Shown piece after piece: positions 35,740 through 48,205 of a stretch of 64,000 bases of DNA (position 1 is its first letter; each line of letters opens with the position of its first letter). Below the pieces are notes generated by a model that saw nothing but the letters and a program-made list of their open reading frames with translations, was not told where the DNA came from and made no database searches. The stretch is from Omphiscola glabra. Lineage: Eukaryota > Mollusca > Gastropoda > Lymnaeidae. Position numbers and translations under genes: made by a program. The DNA lies in NCBI GenBank assembly GCA_964017045.1, contig OZ024807.1:18521813-18585812 (forward strand). Reading direction: 5' to 3'.

Positions 35740-36439
35740 TATGTTATAAATTGAACACAAACGTTTTATTTTAAACAGACATTAAGACCGGTGACAAACT
35801 CGATGAAGACTTACGTGACTCATTAAAACTAATGCAGTGGAAACTGTGGTAGCTTTCGTTGTTCCTAAAACGTTTTGTGTTATAACAATAAGTGTGATTG
35901 TTGTATGGTGCTACTGCAGGAGGAGATTTATTTCTCAATACGTTTGTACATATAACTTTTTTTTAAAAATAAGTCTAAACTAATTTATTTTAAAGTTTTT
36001 AACAAGTCCATAAGTTGTTTTTTTTTCAATACTTCTAAAGAAAACAAAAATTGATTCAAATATTATTTAAAACGCATTAGTAAACAGGTCTAACTAAAAA
36101 GCATGTGAATGAAATTAACTAATGGGAATATAGTTTGAAAACTTGTAAGCCATTGACTGTATTATGTTAATATGTCATACTCCTAAATAATTCAAACATT
36201 TAGTCTAGTGTTTGGTCTGTTCAAGCATTAACTAACATTGGACCATAGCTTGTAATGAAATAAAGGCTTACCTACGAAACAAAGCTAATTTACGAAACTA
36301 ATTCGAGATATTACTTACTAATTTCTTTCGTTACGTTAAACGAAATTTGTTAAATATTTATCTGAGTGGAGTTGGTGTTAAGCTTTTAGTGGGGTTTGTG
36401 GTTCAGGTTTGGCTTGGGATATGAGATGGTAACAAGAGG
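35740..36439. other. Gene-free stretch
   Basis: AT-rich sequence with no recognisable gene; starts directly after a Helitron terminus. Confidence 0.4.
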
Positions 36440-36640
36440 GAGTGACTATAGTCAGGCTAGCAAAAACAAAGGAATTGAGTAAAACAAAGTGTGGGAAAAC
36501 CTGAAAATTGAACCCAATAAAACAAAGAAAGTGTATGCGTGAATCCTTCGTCAGCGGAAAAACGACAGAAAAAAAGAGAATAAAATAAAATATTATCACT
36601 TAGATGAAATGTAGAATCCCAGAGGGCAGCAAAAGTATTC
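36440..36640 (+). repeat. Interspersed repeat with CGTCAGCG core, copy 2
   Basis: About 200 bp colinear with 37228-37440: AGTCAGGCTAGCA start, CCTTCGTCAGCG in the middle and CCAGAGGGCAGCAAAAG near the end. More diverged than copy 3. Confidence 0.5.
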
Positions 36641-37227
36641 CTTAATTTTTTAATGTGGTTTGTTCAGTAATTAAGGTGTCTTGCCAACACGTTTTTTTTT
36701 TTTTTTTTTTTTCAGGTTTTCCTTTACATTGTTTTATTAATTTCCTGTTTTAGGGATTTGAATAAAGTTTGACATTTACAAAAACAAATAAGATTACAAT
36801 TAGATTAGATAGCATCGTTTTACTTTTTATCGTTTCTGTTAAACGTTGTAAATGTTTGTATTATTTGTTTCTTGTATCGATGGAATTTGGTTGTATTAAT
36901 CCTGCTTGTTATGTTATAGTTTTGTATAACTTATGTATCAATGTTGCATATTTGTTGTTTTAATGTTGTATATTTGTGTAATAATGTTTTATGTTCTTTA
37001 TTTCGTCAATGTGATGTCTTTGTTGTATATGTGTCTTATCTTCTTTGTAAATAAAAGTTGTATCACTGTTGCATCTATGGCTTATCTAATAAATATATTT
37101 TCTTTTTATATAGACTTAGCGGTGTCAATTCAGCTGTTCAGTTTCTATTCAGTTTGTTTCCAGTTACCAAAAATCTCCGATATGACCAAGTAAATTTACA
37201 AACTGATGTTACTGAATTAGGTAATAA

Positions 37228-37518
37228 TGGGGGAGACTGCAATTAGGTTAGCACAATAGGAAATTAGTAAAACACAGTAAGGTTAAATCTGATAAAAGGA
37301 ACGCAACAAAACAACGAACGTGTCGGCAAGAAGCCTTCGTCAGCGAACAAACATAAAAACGAATAAAATTTTAAAAAATGTATCAACAAATATAATGTAG
37401 CACTTAGCCTAGAAGTAGTGTCCAAGAGGGCAGCAAAAGATTAGTGAGGGAGACTGCAATCAGGTTAGCGCAATTTCCTATTGTGCTAACCTGATTGCAG
37501 TCTCCCTCATTGTTACCT
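37228..37518 (+). repeat. Interspersed repeat with CGTCAGCG core, copy 3, ending in a hairpin
   Basis: It begins GGGAGACTGCAATTAGGTTA, continues to GAGGGCAGCAAAAG at about 37430 and runs into a large inverted repeat. The inverted repeat arms repeat the element's own start, as if two element ends met head to head. Confidence 0.5.
37445..37509. repeat. 29-bp inverted repeat with 7-nt loop
   Basis: Arm 37445-37473 (TGAGGGAGACTGCAATCAGG...) pairs with 37481-37509 with one G-T mismatch. The loop is TTTCCTA. It would form a very stable hairpin in DNA or RNA. Confidence 0.85.
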
Positions 37519-37559
37519 TTTTTTTTTATACGATAGTAGCAGGAATAAAAAAAAATGGC

Positions 37560-37835
37560 AGATAACAATGGTTAGCAGCTTAGAGAGAATGCCAAATGAC
37601 ACAGGAGGGAAAAGGGTGCATCACAAAACTCGATTGGAAAGTGGCTCAAGGACAGACTTGGGCATCCATGGATGGATGATGGGAAAAAATATCTACAAAG
37701 AAAAAATAACTAGGAATCTAGGCAAGGAAAAGAATAAAGAAAAAGCAAAAGTTGGGTCTGATTTGAAGGAAGTAGTGATGAAGCCAAAAGATCGTCATGG
37801 GCAGTAGCGCCACAGGGATAGATGGATGAATGTAT
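37560..37835 (+). mobile_element. Probable LINE reverse-transcriptase C-terminal fragment
   Basis: The frame reads ...LERMPNDTGGKRVHHKTRLE, then SGSRTDLGIHGWM and later KPKDRHGQ and a CGCCACAGGG motif. The RMP...KRV...SGSR...G order matches the end of many LINE reverse transcriptases, though no catalytic part is present. The CGCCACAGGG tail also occurs at 24763 and 51241. Confidence 0.4.
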
Positions 37836-37839
37836 AATT

Positions 37840-38625
37840 CGAAATGTGATTTTTTTTCACTGTAGTACAACTTTTTTTAAAAAAATATTAAGGAAGGAAT
37901 CAACTGTAATAAACTTTGTAGCATAAATATGGAATCTGTTAGACTGGGAAGAGATAGAACAATTATTGCAGGGTAAGAAATTTATATATGTTAGTAAATT
38001 TGCTGCCGTTTAAATCTGATGTATACATATATATATATATATATATAACTCAACAATCAATACATTGTAAATATTCATATATACACAAACGTTAATAAAT
38101 AAAAAGTTTCAAATAAGAGAAGTATACATTTTTCATTTTATTTGATATGTTTTGCATATTTTTAAAAAATCTAAATTAAAGTATTAAAAAATCAACATTT
38201 TCCTATGTGTAAGTAAAGTAGAAAGTAAAACATTCCGGATACTTTATTACATTTAATATTGATAAAGTATACAGTGTGGACCAGACAACTTGAATAACAT
38301 CAATTTAAATGTAATATAATTACATCTGCTTTGTTAGCTGTATACATTTACTTATGTGCCTATAACATATGTTGTCATTACCATAAACATGTCCGTTAGC
38401 CATAACTGATAAAATATTGTATTAATTTCATTAATCTTAAAAACCCATTTGCTATCAGATATTCTCACATTTTTGGGCCACACTGAAAATATTTTTTGTA
38501 ATATGAATGGCATTCTTTATGCAAAGTTAAAAATAAAAGTATAACATTTGATAACAAGGATTAGTCGAAAAAATAAATTTGGTAAAACTTGAAAACAATT
38601 TGTTTTTACCCTCCCCGACTTGCTG
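37840..38625. other. Gene-free stretch
   Basis: (TA)n at 38024-38047, otherwise AT-rich sequence without a recognisable feature. Confidence 0.4.
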
Positions 38626-38629
38626 AGTG

Positions 38630-39420
38630 CTTTTTAGTGTTCCCCATAGAGTCATTCTTGTATTATATCTTAAAAACATTTTCAGATGGCTATTCGAGTA
38701 TTCTTTGTGTCTATCTAAGAATCATTTTATGATGTCTATCGGAGTATTCCGTGTGTTGTATCTTAGGGAAATTTTTCTGAATGCAGTAGAAGTGTTCATT
38801 GTTTGGTATCTAAGAGGCATTTTATAATGGCTATGGAATTATTTCTTGTGTAATATCTAAGTGGCATTTTCTATGGGTCATCAGAAACTTTCTTGTATCA
38901 AAGCTAAGAAGCATATTTTTATGGTTATCTGAGACTTCCTTTTTCTGGTATATAGGAAGCATTTTCTAATGGAAATCTGAGTCTTCCTATATCTGTTATC
39001 TAATATTCATTTTCAAAGAGCTATCTGAGTCTTTATTTCGTTAAATTTAATATGCTTTCTCTGATGGCTATCTACGTCTTTATAGTGTTGCATCTAATAG
39101 TCATACTCTTATGGCTAAAGGATTATTTCTTGTATTATATCTAAGAGGCATTCTCTCAAGATTATCTGTGTCTTCCTTGTGTTTTATCTAAGATACATTT
39201 TCTTAAGTCTATATGAATCTTTGTTACGTGATATTTAAGAGGCAATCGCTGATAGCTATCATAGTATTTAGTGTTTTGTATCTAAAAGTCATTCTGTCAT
39301 GGTTACTAGAGGCTTTCTTATATAATATCTAAGAGGCATTATGTGATTGCTATTTGAGTCTGTTTTGTTCGTTATCTTAGTGTCATTTTTTCATGGCTAT
39401 CTGGGTTTTTCTTCTTGTCT
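38630..39420 (+). repeat. About 58-bp degenerate tandem repeat
   Basis: Around 13 units with the core TATCTAAGAGGCATTTTCTG plus ATGGCTATCTGAGTCTTCCTTGTGTT. Highly diverged, so old. No gene in it. Confidence 0.75.
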
Positions 39421-39923
39421 TGGTCTTTTTGTGAGCTTTTAAAACGGATGAGGTTATTTCACTGTTTTGTTTTCTGTACATCGTTTTTAAGTGACAAAAA
39501 CAGAGGGTATACATTTGTTGGCTCTCCATCTTTTATTGTATTTGTGTGCATGCCTATCTAATCAGATCAGTATTCTTATGCATGCCGTTTTTAATACTTT
39601 ACATTATTAAAACTCTACTGTTTGTTTTACTTGTTTAAACAACATTGATAAAATTAGCCTCCCCTTAATATGAATTTCACAATCACGGCTGTCAATATAC
39701 CGGTAATTCATCATTTTAAGTCGCCTATCTGTTTATCCTAATCTGTTTATCCTAATCTATCCTAGTTTGTTTCTCTAAATCTGAGATTTTTACTAAATCT
39801 GTTCGTCCCACGGATTTATTCTAATTTTTAGACATAATATGAAGTTTAATTTAATTATAAAAAGCTTATGATTTTCACTGATACAAACGATCACGCAGAC
39901 GCCATCGCTCTTCCGTTCTACAA

Positions 39924-39936
39924 GACGTCACGTGAC
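39924..39936 (+). promoter_or_regulatory. CRE/E-box-like palindromic motif
   Basis: GACGTCACGTGAC contains a near-CRE (GACGTCA) overlapping a CACGTG E-box. It lies just before the candidate first exon at 39946. Such sites bind bZIP and bHLH factors in animals; use here is inferred. Confidence 0.3.
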
Positions 39937-39945
39937 ATACCTAAG

Positions 39946-40000
39946 ATGCAAGCCTTTGTCGCCGCATGTATCCTGCTTGGTCCTCAATCATCTGTACAGG
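39946..40000 (+). CDS. Candidate signal-peptide first exon, gene unknown
   Basis: The context AAG-ATG-C is followed by MQAFVAACILLGPQSSVQ and the strong donor CAGG|GTAAGT, in phase 1. A hydrophobic run of about ten residues suggests a short signal peptide. A GACGTCACGTGAC motif stands 10 bases upstream. No downstream exon with matching phase was recognised on the plus strand before the second duplication block, so the gene may be broken or may continue outside the window. The hydrophobic stretch is short and chance is possible. Confidence 0.35.
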
Positions 40001-41040
40001 GTAAGTAGTATGTTAGTGACTCACTTATCAGCCAACATGTCAGTACTAGCTAGCCACAAACAAAAAAAAAACCATTAAGAATTATTAATCAGTATTCCAA
40101 TATTTTGTCATGTGATAAACTGTCATAAATTTGGTGTCATCAACTCCACGACCACACATGACATTTTGCCACACAAAAAGTGGACTATCAGATGGGACCA
40201 CATATATTTACACACACTATTTTTTTCACCCAGAACAATATGATCAAAATTAGATTACACATTTATCTGTGTATGTGACGCGTTGAACAAAAGCACAGCT
40301 GTGTAAAGAAATACAATTGTTTACGACTGTTGATATTTCATAGTTCAACATTTAATCTCAAGAACGTAACTGATGATGATCGGTAACTTTAACTCATGAC
40401 AATTTTATCACATAAACTGCAGTATGATATCTTCAACTCAACAACATATCTCATTCATTTTATCACATAAAGTGCAGTATGATATCTTCAACTCAACAAC
40501 ATATCTCATTCATTTTATCACATAAAGTGCAGTATGATATCTTCAACTCAACAACATATCTCATTCCTACGAATATGTCTTGTTTGAAACGTAGTAAAAA
40601 AAAAAAGAGAGATAATTCGGTCTAAATTCTTTCGTGTAAACGAATAAAAAGGGCATCTTCAAAAAGAAGTAGACATCATGATGTCTGCCTGACAATAACC
40701 ACTAATAAATGTTAACCTCAGAGGCACCCTTAGACATATGTGACGAGCCCTAATAAAAAAAATCAAAATTTATTCTCAAACGCCTTTTCTCTCAATTTTT
40801 TGACTCTAATACCAAGTGTTCCTACTGTGGAACAAAAGGGAATTAACCATTTTGTCCTAAATGTATATTTTGTAAGTGAATTTCCTTTTGCATATGGCTA
40901 TGCCTTTGATATATTGTAATGACAGTAGACCATAGATATTTCAAGAATAAATTCTGCCTTAAGAGGTAAGTTATAAATCAATTTATTGTCTTATATGTAT
41001 TTTAAAAATGAGTAAATTCGGATAGATCGTACCGCGTGTT
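40001..41040. other. Gene-free stretch with a 55-bp repeat
   Basis: Three near-identical units of CATTTTATCACATAAAGTGC plus AGTATGATATCTTCAACTC... at 40402-40566, period 55 bp. No exon downstream of the 39946 signal exon was found. Confidence 0.6.
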
Positions 41041-41189
41041 TTTACAATGGCCGCCATCTTGTATGCCTCGACTCCCGAACTTTTAAGTGTTCACGGGTCG
41101 GTGTAAACAAGATTGGAGCCGTGGAAAAATAAAACAACTCACGTTTGCTAAAAATAAGGATAAAAAGTTAAAAATACTGAAAAAATGAC

Positions 41190-41390
41190 CTAAATGTATC
41201 CCTAAATCTAATATGAACCCTAAATCTATCCCAAAGCCAAACCTGGACCATAAATATATCCCTAAACCTAACCTGAACCTTAAATATATCCCTAAACCTA
41301 ACCTGAACAATAAATTCATCCCTAAACAGGGTTCTGACTCTATCGGAACCAGCATCTAGACCTTTTCCCTAACTTCGGTTTTGACCCTAA
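41190..41390 (+). repeat. Telomere-like tandem repeat, right copy
   Basis: Same CCCTAAACCTAACCTGAAC-type units as at 19.85 kb, within the right duplication copy. The minus-strand open frame across it is a translation of the repeat and not a gene. Confidence 0.6.
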
Positions 41391-41799
41391 AAACTAGGAA
41401 AATGAAAAAAGAACTAAGAAAAATGGTCAACATTAATTATAAAATAAAGAAATAATGAAAACCCAACTTACCATTTCATGGAATACAATTTTACACACTT
41501 TATTTCAGGTTCCAACAAAAATAGTCTAAAAAAATTAATGAAACACAGTGTGGTCAACCTATACAATCATCTTCTAAAATGGCGGAGCACATTACCATAT
41601 TATAATAAGACAACCAATGACTCCCGATAAACACAAAATGAAATTAGGTACGATCTATCTTAATTAGCCGAACATGTTTGTGTATCAATTAGAGTGGAGA
41701 GAAATATTACATTAAAACTATTTTTTTTAGATTTTGACTTTATAAAATCGTTGATTCACTGGCGAAACACTGTGCTTTCTTGGTCAAATAAAGAATTCA

Positions 41800-42070
41800 G
41801 TAGGAATTGACCACTAGACATACTAGACCACTATACTATCTATAAGTCACTAGGACTAGACTGTATATAAGTCACCAATACTAGCCTTTCTATAAGTCAT
41901 CAGGACTAGACTGTCTATATGCACAGGGACTAGACTGTCTATAAGCCACCATGATTAGACTGTCTATAAGTCACTAGTACTAGACTGTCCAAAAGTCATT
42001 AAGACTAGACTGTCTATCAGTCACTAGGACTAGACTGTCTATAAGTCACTAGAAGTAAACTGTCTAGACA
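41800..42070 (+). repeat. About 26-bp tandem repeat (right copy)
   Basis: Ten or so units of the same GACTAGACTGTCTATAAGTC motif as at 20.6 kb. Confidence 0.75.
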
Positions 42071-42323
42071 CCATGTATATCTAATTATGTTTAGTGTACA
42101 AAAAATGAAATCGGGATGTCATTTAAAAAGTTTTGACCTATCTTAATGGATATTAATGTTTGTATTTTAACTGAAAATATTATTTTTTAATTACAAAATG
42201 ATAGAAAATAATCTATGCTGTTACAATTCAACTAATATTTTCATAAAGGCAGATGCCTACATTATACTATCTGTATTTCTAATAATAAATAGTGTATAAT
42301 ACTAACTAATAATATTTTTTGGT

Positions 42324-43540
42324 ATGACAGAATGTCATTTACATCAAAACGATCTCAAAAGACACTTGAGGAATACGGGTAATAACATTATGGATGTCAT
42401 AAATCCAGATGAGAATTATCTAGATGATTGTTCAACAGATGATGAAGTTTGGGATTACAATCCGAATAATACTCAAATATTAGGTCAAAATCACATGTAT
42501 CAGTATTTGGAGTCTGATGATGATGAGGCAGAACCATCGTTATCCTCTAAAAATGCAAGAGGATAGAAGAAGATGTCATATGTATGGACCAAATAAAAGT
42601 TTAATCGACCAGATTTAATATTTAGTGGCTGAAAACTGGAACTACCTGATGATTATCAACTTCCATCTCCTTTTCAATTTTAAATACGTTCGGACAGATA
42701 ATATGTTAGACGTTTTAGTTACAATGACTTATCAGCATAGTGTTGAAAAGTCTGGAAAATCATTGACACCACCAAAAAAAGAAATTGAACATATTATTGG
42801 CATATTTTTAAAAACTGTTTAAAATGACTGGCACCAGATATGATAACACACGTCATGAATCTGTTGCGGCAGTAATGAGCAGAAATTTGTTTTAATTACT
42901 CCTCTCTGTTTTCACTTTGTTGACAACAACCTGTTAACAGATGAAAATAAAAGTGATACACTATGGAAGGTTAGGCCATGGCTAGACGAGTTTAGAAAAA
43001 AAAAACGGTCTGAAAATTGTGCTAGACAAGAACAACAACATCGATCAAATGATAAGAACATTCACAAAGACATTCAGTAGAGTGAAAGGAAAGCTGCATC
43101 CTTGGGGAATCAATGTCTGGGCGAGAAACATTGTCAGCGGCATAATTTGTGACTTTAATATTTAAGAAGGCAACAAAGATAAAAACAAAAAAAGTGTGCT
43201 TAGAGTTGTTGCTCATATTGTTCTTAAGCCGTATTCTGCATTGCCAAAGAATGTTCCAGGACAACCACTACTGAATTATAAAAGTCAATGCAGACAACAT
43301 TTTCACCGTTATGCCTCTTTTGGTAGAACTGCAGAAGCTAGGCGTTCACAATACAGCTACATTCAGACCCAATCACACTCCGGGAGTCAAAGAAGTAAGA
43401 GAGAGGGAGTCAAGAGTGATCAGCGTCAACGATGCAAATTGTGCAGACTTTTTTATGTGAAAATTGTAATGGTTATCTATGTTTCTCTGAGCAGAGAAAC
43501 TGCTTGAGATCATTTCACATTAATATGTAATATATTCTTT
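42324..43540 (+). pseudogene. piggyBac-type transposase, decayed
   Basis: Several frames in order resemble a piggyBac (DDE_Tnp_1_7) transposase. They are an acidic N-terminus (42324-42566), a segment with VRTDNMLDVLVTMT and EIEHIIGIFLKT (42670-42822), then TRYDN...AAVMSRN (42838-42890), KLHPWGINVWARN and IICDFNI (43090-43163), and AHIVLKPYSALPKN (43205). It ends in a cysteine-rich finger (CKLC...C-x2-C...C...C, 43432-43515) whose second half is one frame off. At least four frameshifts or stops; the first catalytic Asp region reads IDQM. Terminal repeats and TTAA sites were not identified. It cannot make an active enzyme. Confidence 0.8.
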
Positions 43541-43845
43541 GATTAAAATTAATGTTTAACCATATATTTTGTAATTTATTGATGTAAATGAAAGAGTAAA
43601 TTTTATACCTCAATTCCCGGTAGGTCACCAGTGGAAGAAAATGAATAAGTAGGTCAAGGTCACATGATTAAAAAAATAGATTATGGATAATGATTTCTTG
43701 ACCCAAAGTGTACACCAAAAGAACACATTTTCAAAATATTTGAACATAGTGTTGGTTTCTGGGGGTTTAAAAAAGTAATGGAAAAAATATCTTTCATAAC
43801 GAAAGGAGTTTAATGTTTGATATCCTTGCGGACAAAAATCTAAGG

Positions 43846-44300
43846 GATAATGTAATTGCTAGCCTGGAGTTGGACAAAGGGATAATCTAATTGCTAGCCT
43901 GGAGTTGGAAAAGGGGATAATGTAATTGCTAGCCTGGAGTTGGAAAAGGGGATAATGTAATTGCTAGCCTGGAGTTGGACAAAGGGATAATGTAATTGCT
44001 AGCCTGGAGTTGGACAAAGGGATAATGTAATTGCTAGCCTGGAGTTGGACAAAGGGATAATGTAATTGCTAGTCTGGAGTTGGACAAAGGGATAATGTAA
44101 TTGCTAGCCTGGAGTTGGACACGGGGGTAATCTAATTGCTAGCCTGGAGTTGGACAAAGGGATAATCTAATTGCTAGCCTGGAGTTGGACAATGGGATAA
44201 TCTAATTGCTAGCCTGGAGTTGGACAAAGGGATAATGTAATAGCTAGCCCAGCGTTGGACAAAGAGCGAATGTAATGGCTGGCCTGGAGTTGGACAATGG
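43846..44300 (+). repeat. 35-bp minisatellite
   Basis: About 13 units of GGATAATGTAATTGCTAGCC plus TGGAGTTGGACAAAG. The period is 35 bp, so frames change at every unit. It is homologous to the 36-bp array at 45.9 kb and to the single unit at 21.47 kb. Confidence 0.9.
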
Positions 44301-45044
44301 ATTGCTGATAAAAAACGGCGGTGTATTTGGTACTTGAGTGCGTGATGTCGAAGAGAGGAGCGCGATTTTTATTTAGTTAAGCGAATGAACCAAAATGTTA
44401 GCATCGATTTAACTCTTTAGTACTATTTTCTGAAAGGCCCATTTGATGGACGTTTTATGTTGGTTCGAATCAATTTGACCTGTTGTTTGCAGTGTTTGAA
44501 ACGAAACTATAGTCTACGGCAAATCGATCTGGTTTGGTCCCATCTGCAAGTGAACAATGTGTTAGTTTTAGTTTGTATGTTTTTCGTTTTAAACCTAAGA
44601 ATAGACGTCTGCTTTAATCCAGGGATTCTTAATCAGGAATACCCACAATGTGTGTGTGGGGGGGATTGTTCATATATAAATACTATGTTAACAGAAGAAC
44701 AGACAGATTTAAACATTAAAACTTGAAAAGCTGTTTCCTGTTTATTAAATAATTCAATGCAAATATGTAATATCCGTAATAAATTGAAGATACTAACTAC
44801 TAAAAGAAAGGAAACATAATATTTGCCGGAGACAGGGCATTCTCTATTTAAAGCAACATTATCAAAAGTAAAAACACTACCACAAAAAAATAAGCAAACA
44901 CGCATATAACATATACATGTCACACCATATATTAACATTAGTTGTAACATACGCAATTGGAACATGCACACTATTAATGAAACAACACGTAAAACAAAGT
45001 TGTTCGTATAATTACTTTATAATTTATAATATTAAGCAGTAGGG

Positions 45045-45800
45045 ATGCGTCTGACAATATAATAACAATTGGGTCTGTGTCTTACAATATAACAACAACA
45101 GGGTCTGTGTCTTACAATATAACAACAGTAGGGTGTGTGTCTGACAATATATCAAGCATTAGGGGGTGTGTCTGACAATATAACAAGAATTGGGTGTGTG
45201 TCTGACAATATAACAATAATTGGGTCTGTGTCTTAAAATATAACAAAAGTAGGGTGTGTGTCTTACAATACATCAAGCAGTCGGGGTGTGTCTGGTATTA
45301 AAACAAAATTGGGTGTGTGTCTGACAATATAACAACAATTTGATCTGTGTCTTACAATATAACAACAATAAGGTGTGTGTCTGACAATATATCAAGTCTT
45401 AGGGTGTGTGTCGGAAAATATATCAAGCATGAGGGTGTGTGTCTGACCATATAAATACAGAAGGGTGTGTGTCTGATAATATAACAGTAGGATGTGTGTC
45501 TGATAAAATAACAACAGTAGGGTGTGTGTCCGACAATATAACAACAGTAGGGTTATGTGTCTGACAATATAACAACATTAGGGTGTGTGTCTGACATTAT
45601 AACAACAGTAGGGTGTGTTTCTGACAATATAAAAACAGTAGGGTGCGTGTCATACAATATAACAACAGTAGGGTGTGTGTCTAACAATATAACTACATTA
45701 GGGTGTGTGTCTGACAATATAACAACAGTAGGGTTATGTGTCTGACAATATAACAACAGTAGTGTGCGTGTCTGACAATATAACAACATTAGGGGTGTTT
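45045..45800 (+). repeat. 30-bp tandem repeat
   Basis: About 25 units of GGGTGTGTGTCTGACAATAT plus AACAACAGTA with variants. The open frames across it are repeat translations. Homologous to 50480-50835. Confidence 0.9.
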
Positions 45801-45895
45801 CTTGGGGTTAATATAGTAATGAAAAAAAAAACATTGTTCAGAACGACATGAGCTTAATGTTTGTGATACTTGCGGACAAAAGATCTGAAGTGAGA

Positions 45896-48205
45896 CTAAG
45901 GGATAATGCAATTGTTAGCCCAGAGTTGAACAAAAGAGTTAATGTAATTGTTAGCCCAGAGTTGAACAAAAGAGATAATGTAATTGTTAGCCCAGAGTTG
46001 AACAAAAGAGTTAGTGTAATTGTTAGCCCAGAGTTGAACAAAAGAGTTAATGTAATTGTTAGCCCAGAGTTGAACAAAAGAGTTAATGTAATTGTTAGCC
46101 CAGAGTTGAACAAAAGAGTTAATGTAATTGTTAGCCCAGAGTTGAACAAAAGAGTTAATGTAATTGTTAGCCCAGAGTTGAACAAAAGAGTTAATGTAAT
46201 TGTTAGCCCAGAGTTGAACAAAAGAGTTAATGTAATTGTTAGCCCAGAGTTGAACAAAAGAGTTAATGCAATTGTTAGCCCAGAGTTGAACAAAAGAGTT
46301 AATGTAATTGTTAGCCCAGAGTTGAACAAAAGAGTTAATGTAATTGTTAGCCCAGAGTTGAACAAAAGAGTTAATGTAATTGTTAGCCCAGAGTTGAACA
46401 AAAGAGTTAATGTAATTGTTAGCCCAGAGTTGAACAAAAGAGTTAATGCAATTGTTAGCCCAGAGTTGAACAAAAGAGTTAATGCAATTGTTAGCCCAGA
46501 GTTGAACAAAAGAGTTAATGCAATTGTTAGCCCAGAGTTGAACAAAAGAGTTAATGTAATTGTTAGCCCAGAGTTGAACAAAAGAGTTAATGTAATTGTT
46601 AGCCCAGAGTTGAACAAAAGAGTTAATGTAATTGTTAGCCCAGAGTTGAACAAAAGAGTTAATGTAATTGTTAGCCCAGAGTTGAACAAAAGAGTTAATG
46701 CAATTGTTAGCCCAGAGTTGAACAAAAGAGTTAATGCAATTGTTAGCCCAGAGTTGAACAAAAGAGTTAATGCAATTGTTAGCCCAGAGTTGAACAAAAG
46801 AGTTAATGTAATTGTTAGCCCAGAGTTGAACAAAAGAGTTAATGTAATTGTTAGCCCAGAGTTGAACAAAAGAGTTAATGTAATTGTTAGCCCAGAGTTG
46901 AACAAAAGAGTTAATGCAATTGTTAGCCCAGAGTTGAACAAAAGAGTTAATGTAATTGTTAGCTTGGAGTTGAACAAAAGAGTTAATGTAATTGTTAGCC
47001 TAGAGTTGAACAAAAGAGTTAATGTAATTGTTAGCCCAGAGTTGAACAAAAGAGTTAATGTAATTGTTAGCCCAGAGTTGAACAAAAGAGTTAATGCAAT
47101 TGTTAGCCCAGAGTTGAACAAAAGAGTTAATGTAATTGTTAGCCCAGAGTTGAACAAAAGAGTTAATGTAATTGTTAGCCCAGAGTTGAACAAAAGAGTT
47201 AATGTAATTGTTAGCCCAGAGTTGAACAAAAGAGTTAATGTAATTGTTAGCCCAGAGTTGAATAAAAGAGTTAATGCAATTGTTAGCCCAGAGTTGAACA
47301 AACGAGTTAATGTAATTGTTAGCCCAGAATTGAACAAAAGAGTTTATGCAATTGTTAGCCCAGAGTTGAACAAAAGAATTAATGTAATTGTTAGCCCAGA
47401 GTTGAACAAAAGAGTTAATGTAATTGTTAGCCCAGAGTTGAACAAAAGAGTTAATGTAATTGTTAGCTTGGAGTTGAACAAAAGAGTTAATGTAATTGTT
47501 AGCTTGGAGTTGGACAAAAGAGTTAATGTAATTGTTAGCTTGGAGTTGAACAAAATTGTTAATGTAATTGTTAGCCCAGAGTTGAACAAAAGAGTTAATG
47601 TAATTGTTAGCTTGGAGTTGAACAAAATTGTTAATGTAATTGTTAGCCCAGAGTTGAACAAAAGAGTTAATGTAATTGTTAGCTTGGAGTTGGACAAAAG
47701 AGTTAATGCAATTGTTAGCTTGGAGTTGAACAAAATTGTTAATGTAATTGTTAGCCCAGAGTTGAACAAAAGAGTTAATTTAATTGTTAGCTTGGAGTTG
47801 AACAAAAGAGTTAATAAAATTGTTAGCCCAGAGTTGAACAAAAGAGTTAATGTAATTGTTAGCTTGGAGTTGAACAAAATTGTTAATGTAATTGTTAGCC
47901 CAGAGTTGAACAAAAGAGTTAATGTAATTGTTAGCTTGGAGTTGGACAAAAGAGTTAATGCAATTGTTAGCCCAGAGTTGAACAAAATGGTTAATGTAAT
48001 TGTTAGCTTGGAGTTGAACAAAAGAGTTAATGTAATTGTTAGCTTGGAGTTGAACAAAATTGTTAATGTAATTGTTAGCCCAGAGTTGAACAAAAGAGTT
48101 AATGTAATTGTTAGCCCAGAGTTGAACAAAAGAGTTAATGTAATTGTTAGCTCGGAGTTTAACAAAAGAGTTAATGTAATTGTTAGCTTGGAGTTGGACA
48201 AAGAA
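45896..48205 (+). repeat. 36-bp minisatellite, about 64 units
   Basis: Unit AATGTAATTGTTAGCCCAGA plus GTTGAACAAAAGAGTT, period exactly 36 bp throughout. Main variants are GTAATT/GCAATT, CCCAG/CTTGG and AAAAGAGTT/AAAATTGTT. Because 36 is divisible by three, the array is open for 818 codons on the plus strand (45848-48304, 12-residue unit NVIVSPELNKRV). On the minus strand it is open for 499 and 285 codons (unit LTLLFNSGLTIT). Variants alter amino acids in both frames and the flanks are non-coding in the other duplication copy, so I treat it as non-coding. Confidence 0.9.

Noticed and set aside
36769..37246. Open frames rich in Cys, Tyr and Phe
   Set aside because: Composition is that of TGT/TTT-rich DNA; no motif.
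41083..41355. Minus-strand 90-residue open frame
   Set aside because: It is the translation of the telomere-like CCCTAAACC repeats.
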